A program made the translations under genes and the position numbers. From contig NZ_SNYR01000001.1 of assembly GCF_004363175.1 (NCBI RefSeq), positions 1,178,001-1,242,000 on the forward strand: a stretch of DNA of 64,000 bases, given 5' to 3'. This stretch comes from Maritalea mobilis. GTDB taxonomy: Bacteria > Pseudomonadota > Alphaproteobacteria > Rhizobiales > Devosiaceae. Position 1 is the stretch's first letter, and every line of letters starts with the position of its first letter. Under the pieces are notes generated by a model that had not been told where the DNA came from, searched no databases, and worked only from the letters and a program-made list of their open reading frames with translations. This document shows positions 63,186 through 64,000 of the stretch, in pieces.

Positions 63186-63686
63186 ATGCCTGCTGCCACA
63201 TCAAAAGAGGACCTGATTGCGGTCACCGATAAAGAATATGCAAAACTGCAAAAACTACTGTCGGACATACAAGATGATTTTGCCCTTCAAAAGGATGATG
63301 AAGACACATCGATCAAAGATGTAATTGGACACCGCGCCCATTGGATTGAGCTTTTCCTTGGGTGGTATAATGATGGCATGGCGGGCAAAGAAGTGCACTT
63401 CCCCGCCAAAGGCTATAAATGGTCCGAACTCAAGCGGTACAATGGCAATCTGCGCCAGCAGCAAGCCAATCTGTCTTGGGACGACGCGGTGGCCCTTATG
63501 CGCACCAATCACAAAAAGATACATCAATTCATGGAGAACCATAGCGACAAAGAGCTTTATGGCGGTCCCATGAAAGGCGCCAACAATGAATGGACACCTG
63601 GCCGTTGGGCGGAAGCCGCAGGCCCCAGCCATTATAGATCTGCTGCAAAATATGTGCGTGCCCGCATTCGTAACGCCAAAAAGTGA
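63186..63686 (+). CDS. ClbS/DfsB-like four-helix protein
   Basis: A 166-residue protein resembling the ClbS/DfsB family (DinB-like fold) that includes the colibactin self-resistance hydrolase. Matching features are an N-terminal MPAATSKEDLIAVTDKEYAK, then DVIGHRAHWIELFLGWYNDG and WAEAAGPSHYRSAAKYVRAR near the end. The specific function here is unknown. An AAAGGAGAG ribosome site precedes the ATG. It stands alone, divergent from the cyclic-di-GMP gene across a 174-base gap in which I see no further feature. Confidence 0.75.
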   Translation: MPAATSKEDLIAVTDKEYAKLQKLLSDIQDDFALQKDDEDTSIKDVIGHRAHWIELFLGWYNDGMAGKEVHFPAKGYKWSELKRYNGNLRQQQANLSWDDAVALMRTNHKKIHQFMENHSDKELYGGPMKGANNEWTPGRWAEAAGPSHYRSAAKYVRARIRNAKK

Positions 63687-63816
63687 GTTTTTCCAAAGCG
63701 GCTGGCATCATGTGCCACCCGCGCTTCTGCTCGCAAAAAGGACTTTGTTAACCATTTGCTTACCATAGTGGTCATCTCACCTGATCACCCCACAACTCCG
63801 CGCCCTGCTCTATATT

Positions 63817-64000
63817 ATGTCCACCCGTTCCACATTGCTGCTGTTGGCCAACAATATTCTACCCCTATTGGGGGTTTTGCTATTGGGATGGAGTGTTTTT
63901 GAACTGCTGCTCGCCTTCTTATTGGAAAGTGTGGCGATTGCATTTTGGACCCTGCTGATTTTGCTTTTCAGCAAGAAACGCCGCCAACATGAACTTGAAT
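63817..64000 (+). CDS. DUF6498-like membrane protein, 5' part
   Basis: A frame opens at ATG 63817 and runs off the window with 61 codons seen. The product starts MSTRSTLLLLANNILPLLGV and contains two hydrophobic stretches separated by GWSVFELLLAFLLESVAIAFW, then basic SKKRRQ. The pattern of a small-residue first helix followed by a W-F-LLES-A segment resembles DUF6498 membrane proteins. No good ribosome site is apparent, so the start may differ. Function unknown. Confidence 0.5.
   Translation, partial: MSTRSTLLLLANNILPLLGVLLLGWSVFELLLAFLLESVAIAFWTLLILLFSKKRRQHELE

Overview
The window looks like chromosomal DNA of an alphaproteobacterium, probably a marine or host-associated heterotroph of the Hyphomicrobiales/Rhodobacterales type. 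This is inferred from gene content: norCBQD with an NnrR-like box, TRAP and TTT transporters, an ECF41 sigma factor, the ThiO-type thiamine pathway and a C-P lyase operon. No species is claimed. Base composition is moderate, coding density is very high, and I see no rRNA, tRNA, CRISPR array, insertion sequence or phage gene. No gene-free stretch exceeds 300 bases.

Layout. 1-6460: end of a beta-keto acid cleavage enzyme gene, then a complete thiamine operon on the minus strand (thiC-O-S-G-E-F-D) behind a TPP riboswitch. 6457-8367: an ECF41 sigma factor gene facing its presumed targets (a carboxymuconolactone decarboxylase-like protein and a small membrane protein), with two back-to-back promoter-like sequences between them. 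8485-11016: a cyanide-insensitive-type bd oxidase operon with a 36-residue accessory protein. 11078-13333: a chemoreceptor. 13541-18510: nitric oxide reductase norCBQD with a divergent NnrT-like gene and an NnrR-type box. 18772-22782: a PotDABC-type ABC transporter. 22825-23619: an unrecognised coiled-coil protein. 23739-32418: a catabolic operon (FGase-like amidohydrolase, TRAP transporter, gamma-glutamylamide synthetase-like enzyme, aldehyde and alcohol dehydrogenases) with a divergent RpiR-family regulator. It reads as a gamma-glutamylation route for an amine or amino alcohol. 32433-39003: an IMPACT-domain protein, tamB and tamA.

40058-51927 is a phosphonate region: regulator phnF, C-P lyase genes phnGHIJKLM, transporter phnCDEE, a phosphonate-cluster hexapeptide transferase and a permease split over two genes. 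Upstream of it, 52040-57188 holds a MarR regulator, a TctCBA transporter and a phosphonate monoester hydrolase/sulfatase-like enzyme. 57308-60596: amidase, alpha/beta hydrolase and an AraC regulator. 60654-64000: an MHYT-GGDEF-EAL protein, a ClbS/DfsB-like protein and the start of a DUF6498-like membrane protein.

The most striking observation is in phnJ. The protein keeps the PhnJ fold signature and its glycyl-radical glycine, but has only two cysteines in 304 residues. Three of the four cysteines known to be needed in Escherichia coli PhnJ are replaced without a frameshift, although the operon around it is intact and tightly overlapping. Either the C-P lyase here is dead, or it is a complex with different chemistry.
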